From contig JAMDDW010000003.1 in NCBI GenBank assembly GCA_023488405.1, positions 297-13,707 of the forward strand: a stretch of DNA of 13,411 nucleotides. The letters are read 5' to 3'. A program made the translations under genes and the position numbers. Origin of the DNA: Candidatus Parvarchaeota archaeon. GTDB lineage: Archaea; Nanobdellota; Nanobdellia; Parvarchaeales; Parvarchaeaceae. Positions 11,692 to 13,411 of this stretch are shown piece by piece; position 1 is the stretch's first letter; every line of letters begins with the position of its first letter. A model generated the notes under the pieces. That model saw nothing but the letters and a program-made list of their open reading frames with translations. It was not told where the DNA came from and did no database searches.

Positions 11692-12783
11692 ATGAAAGGA
11701 GAAATAATCTACAGCTATTTTTACGATTTCGCAGATGAAATAGACCTGAAGGAGGTTAAAAACTATTTTAGGGGAGCAGAGGAATTCTCCTTTTACGAGT
11801 ATGGAAAAGCCGTGCCGGATGGGCTAAATCCATTTGAGCTTCCCTTAATAATTAATGCCGGTAAAAAAGACGTGAAATTCGACAGCATAAGCATTTCAGT
11901 GAATATTCAATGCGTAATCTACTCTGTAGGAGCAATGGCTGTTAGGGTGCGTTCTCCCATTGGAAATCTTAATACAGCTTTGTTGGAAAGTATAACCTTT
12001 GACAAGCGGTTTGAAAACCGATTTAAGGAGCTTGCAGAAGATACTAAAGTTAGGATTGAAAAAACACTTTCAAAGAGGATGCAGGTAAAGGAAAAGAGAA
12101 TATTCGAGATGTATCGGTCATACTTCCTTGAGCAGTGTGCCAGCAGTTTTGTAGAAAAAAACAAGGAGCTAATAGCAGGCATATTGTTGGATGAGCAGAA
12201 TTACAAGGAACTTTCAAATGAATACGTTACAAATACGATAAAGAGGAATTTGTCATACTATGGCTGTGATTCAGTCATCGTTGACTGGGATGCGATGTTC
12301 CTTACATCAAACACAAGCAATTATGAGAATGAAATAATGGTTGCTGATACAGCAAATATACAGCTTTTGGAATACAGAGTATACCAGAGTGAAGTGAACA
12401 AAATGATAGACACCGTAAATAATCGTTTCCTGAACATGAAAAGGAATCCAGTATACATGGTGTTTACAAGAAGGAATCTGATAAGGTTAAGCAAGGAGAT
12501 AAGTGATTTCTATGCAGAGTACAAGGATCTTGTCGAAGGCATAAACCAAATAATCATGAGTTTCGGAGAGTGGTATCTTGCTAGACTTTATTCTCTTCTT
12601 TCAGATGCCTTCCGTCTTGCTGACTTAGCAAAAAGGCTGGAAACCACATTTGAAATGCTTGTAAACATACGCAGTTTTATACAGAGCCAAGTATCAGAGG
12701 ATACCAGCTCTTTTTTGGAATGGATAGTCATCCTTCTTTTTGTAATTGAGATAATCCTCATAATAATACCGTTCTACAAATAG
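11692..12783 (+). CDS. RMD1/DUF155-family protein with C-terminal membrane anchor
   Basis: 363 aa. The C-terminal run FLEWIVILLFVIEIILIIIP (about 342-361) is a single membrane helix opened by the LEW.I..L..IE pattern typical of the RMD1/Sif/RMND1 (DUF155, COG1723) family. The helical region before it (RRNLIRLSKEISDFYAEYKD to FEMLVNIRSFIQ) matches the family's coiled, lysine/arginine-rich domain. The N-terminus has the IYSYFYDF strand and later YSVGAMAVRVRSP, also family-like. In eukaryotes relatives sit in the inner mitochondrial membrane and support mitochondrial translation; prokaryotic members are uncharacterised. Here the large domain would be cytoplasmic, anchored by its tail. The ATG at 11692 has a TATA box and no SD. 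Family call is fairly confident, function unknown. Confidence 0.78.
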   Translation: MKGEIIYSYFYDFADEIDLKEVKNYFRGAEEFSFYEYGKAVPDGLNPFELPLIINAGKKDVKFDSISISVNIQCVIYSVGAMAVRVRSPIGNLNTALLESITFDKRFENRFKELAEDTKVRIEKTLSKRMQVKEKRIFEMYRSYFLEQCASSFVEKNKELIAGILLDEQNYKELSNEYVTNTIKRNLSYYGCDSVIVDWDAMFLTSNTSNYENEIMVADTANIQLLEYRVYQSEVNKMIDTVNNRFLNMKRNPVYMVFTRRNLIRLSKEISDFYAEYKDLVEGINQIIMSFGEWYLARLYSLLSDAFRLADLAKRLETTFEMLVNIRSFIQSQVSEDTSSFLEWIVILLFVIEIILIIIPFYK

Positions 12784-12855
12784 CGGCATTTCCTCTTTAT
12801 CTTCAGTTTTCTGCTATAGAAAAGCTTAATAACAGGGATATATCTTAAATAATTA

Positions 12856-13411
12856 ATGCTTACTAAGAGCAGAATCGATTTTAAAGGAGTAGTGTTTGAT
12901 TTTGATAACACTTTGGTGGATACTAAAACAACCATAGCTAATGCATACAAGGCCGTTTTCTCCGATATGGCCGAAAAATTCAATATAGACAAAAAAAAGC
13001 TTGTTTCCGAAGCCGATTCTTTCCAGCGGGAAAAGATAAGGGAATTGGCGGATTCTAAAGTGTCCTACAATCATGCAGATTGGATACCATTAATAGCAGA
13101 GAAGGAATCAATAAAGTTAAATGAAAAGGAAAAGGAGTACTACCAAAAGATGTTTTATTCCTATGTTTTAAACAATCAGAAATTTTCAAGCAAAACCGAA
13201 GATTTACTGAAGAAACTGAAAAAATCTGGCAAAAAGCTGGCACTTCTAAGTGAAAGAGATTCAGTAAGCGGCTTAAAAGCTGAGAGAATAAGCAAGGTTC
13301 CTTTTCACAGCTATTTTGATGTTGTAGTTATAGCTGGGGAAACGATACCTTTCTCAAAAACAAGAGACGGCGTTAAACCCTTTATAGAAACTCATGATTA
13401 TTTGGTTTATG
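12856..13411 (+). CDS. HAD-superfamily hydrolase, 3' truncated by window end
   Basis: From the ATG at 12856 an open frame runs to the window edge (185 codons plus one base). VVFDFDNTLVDT gives HAD motif I with nucleophile D15 and acid/base D17. A helical cap follows (roughly 30-100), then LALLSERDS as motif II (S in place of the common T) and KTRDGVKPF supplies the motif III lysine. The metal-binding motif IV would lie beyond the edge. This is the phosphatase/phosphoglycolate phosphatase-like layout; the substrate cannot be given. The 72-bp gap after the RMD1-like gene contains an A/T-rich TATA candidate (CTTAATAAC, about 12825-12833), so it is probably transcribed on its own. Confidence 0.82.
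   Translation, partial: MLTKSRIDFKGVVFDFDNTLVDTKTTIANAYKAVFSDMAEKFNIDKKKLVSEADSFQREKIRELADSKVSYNHADWIPLIAEKESIKLNEKEKEYYQKMFYSYVLNNQKFSSKTEDLLKKLKKSGKKLALLSERDSVSGLKAERISKVPFHSYFDVVVIAGETIPFSKTRDGVKPFIETHDYLVY

Noticed and set aside
2833-12873. Shared MLTKSR start in the thioredoxin-like and HAD proteins
   Set aside because: Six residues with unrelated sequence afterwards; a coincidence.
1-13411. CRISPR arrays, tRNA/rRNA genes, insertion sequences, integrase or toxin-antitoxin pairs
   Set aside because: No spaced direct repeats, cloverleaf-like segments, transposase motifs or terminal repeats were seen on either strand.

Overview
The window looks like chromosomal DNA from an AT-rich archaeon with very closely packed genes. 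The archaeal signs are separate archaeal-type SecD and SecF, three proteins with class III (archaeal prepilin-type) signal peptides, many N-glycosylation sequons in predicted exported proteins, and TATA boxes about 25-28 bp before start codons with little or no leader. The pilin N-termini and reduced gene style suggest a DPANN lineage of the Micrarchaeota/ARMAN type; that assignment is an inference and no rRNA is present to test it. There is no sign of phage, insertion sequences, CRISPR or tRNA.

Layout. 1-2087: an unrecognised 170-aa protein, a minus-strand MinD/ParA ATPase plus zinc-ribbon pair, and, diverging from it, a protein that looks like a TtuA/Ncs6 tRNA thiolase with its PP-loop catalytic core missing. 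7021-2080 (minus): a six-gene run, secF-secD-(GalT-like)-(secreted glycoprotein-like)-(membrane-anchored thioredoxin fold)-(winged helix), whose genes overlap or nearly touch. This links protein export with extracytoplasmic thiol chemistry. 7087-7821 (minus): an unknown protein with a possible nuclease-fold motif, sharing one central TATA element with the divergent pilin-like gene at 7873. 7873-9742 (plus): three type IV pilin-like genes, two of them paralogues, separated by a strong 12-bp inverted repeat.

9767-13411: a Nudix ADP-ribose pyrophosphatase-like gene, a divergent CoaD of bacterial type, a soluble HExxH metallopeptidase, an RMD1/DUF155 membrane-anchored protein, and a HAD-family hydrolase that runs off the right edge. 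Every intergenic stretch is shorter than 300 bp.

The best leads are the PP-loop-less TtuA relative, the sec operon with its degenerate GalT-like and DsbA-like members, the hairpin between the pilins, and the symmetric bidirectional promoter at 7822-7872. All functional calls come from reading motifs by eye; no database search was run.
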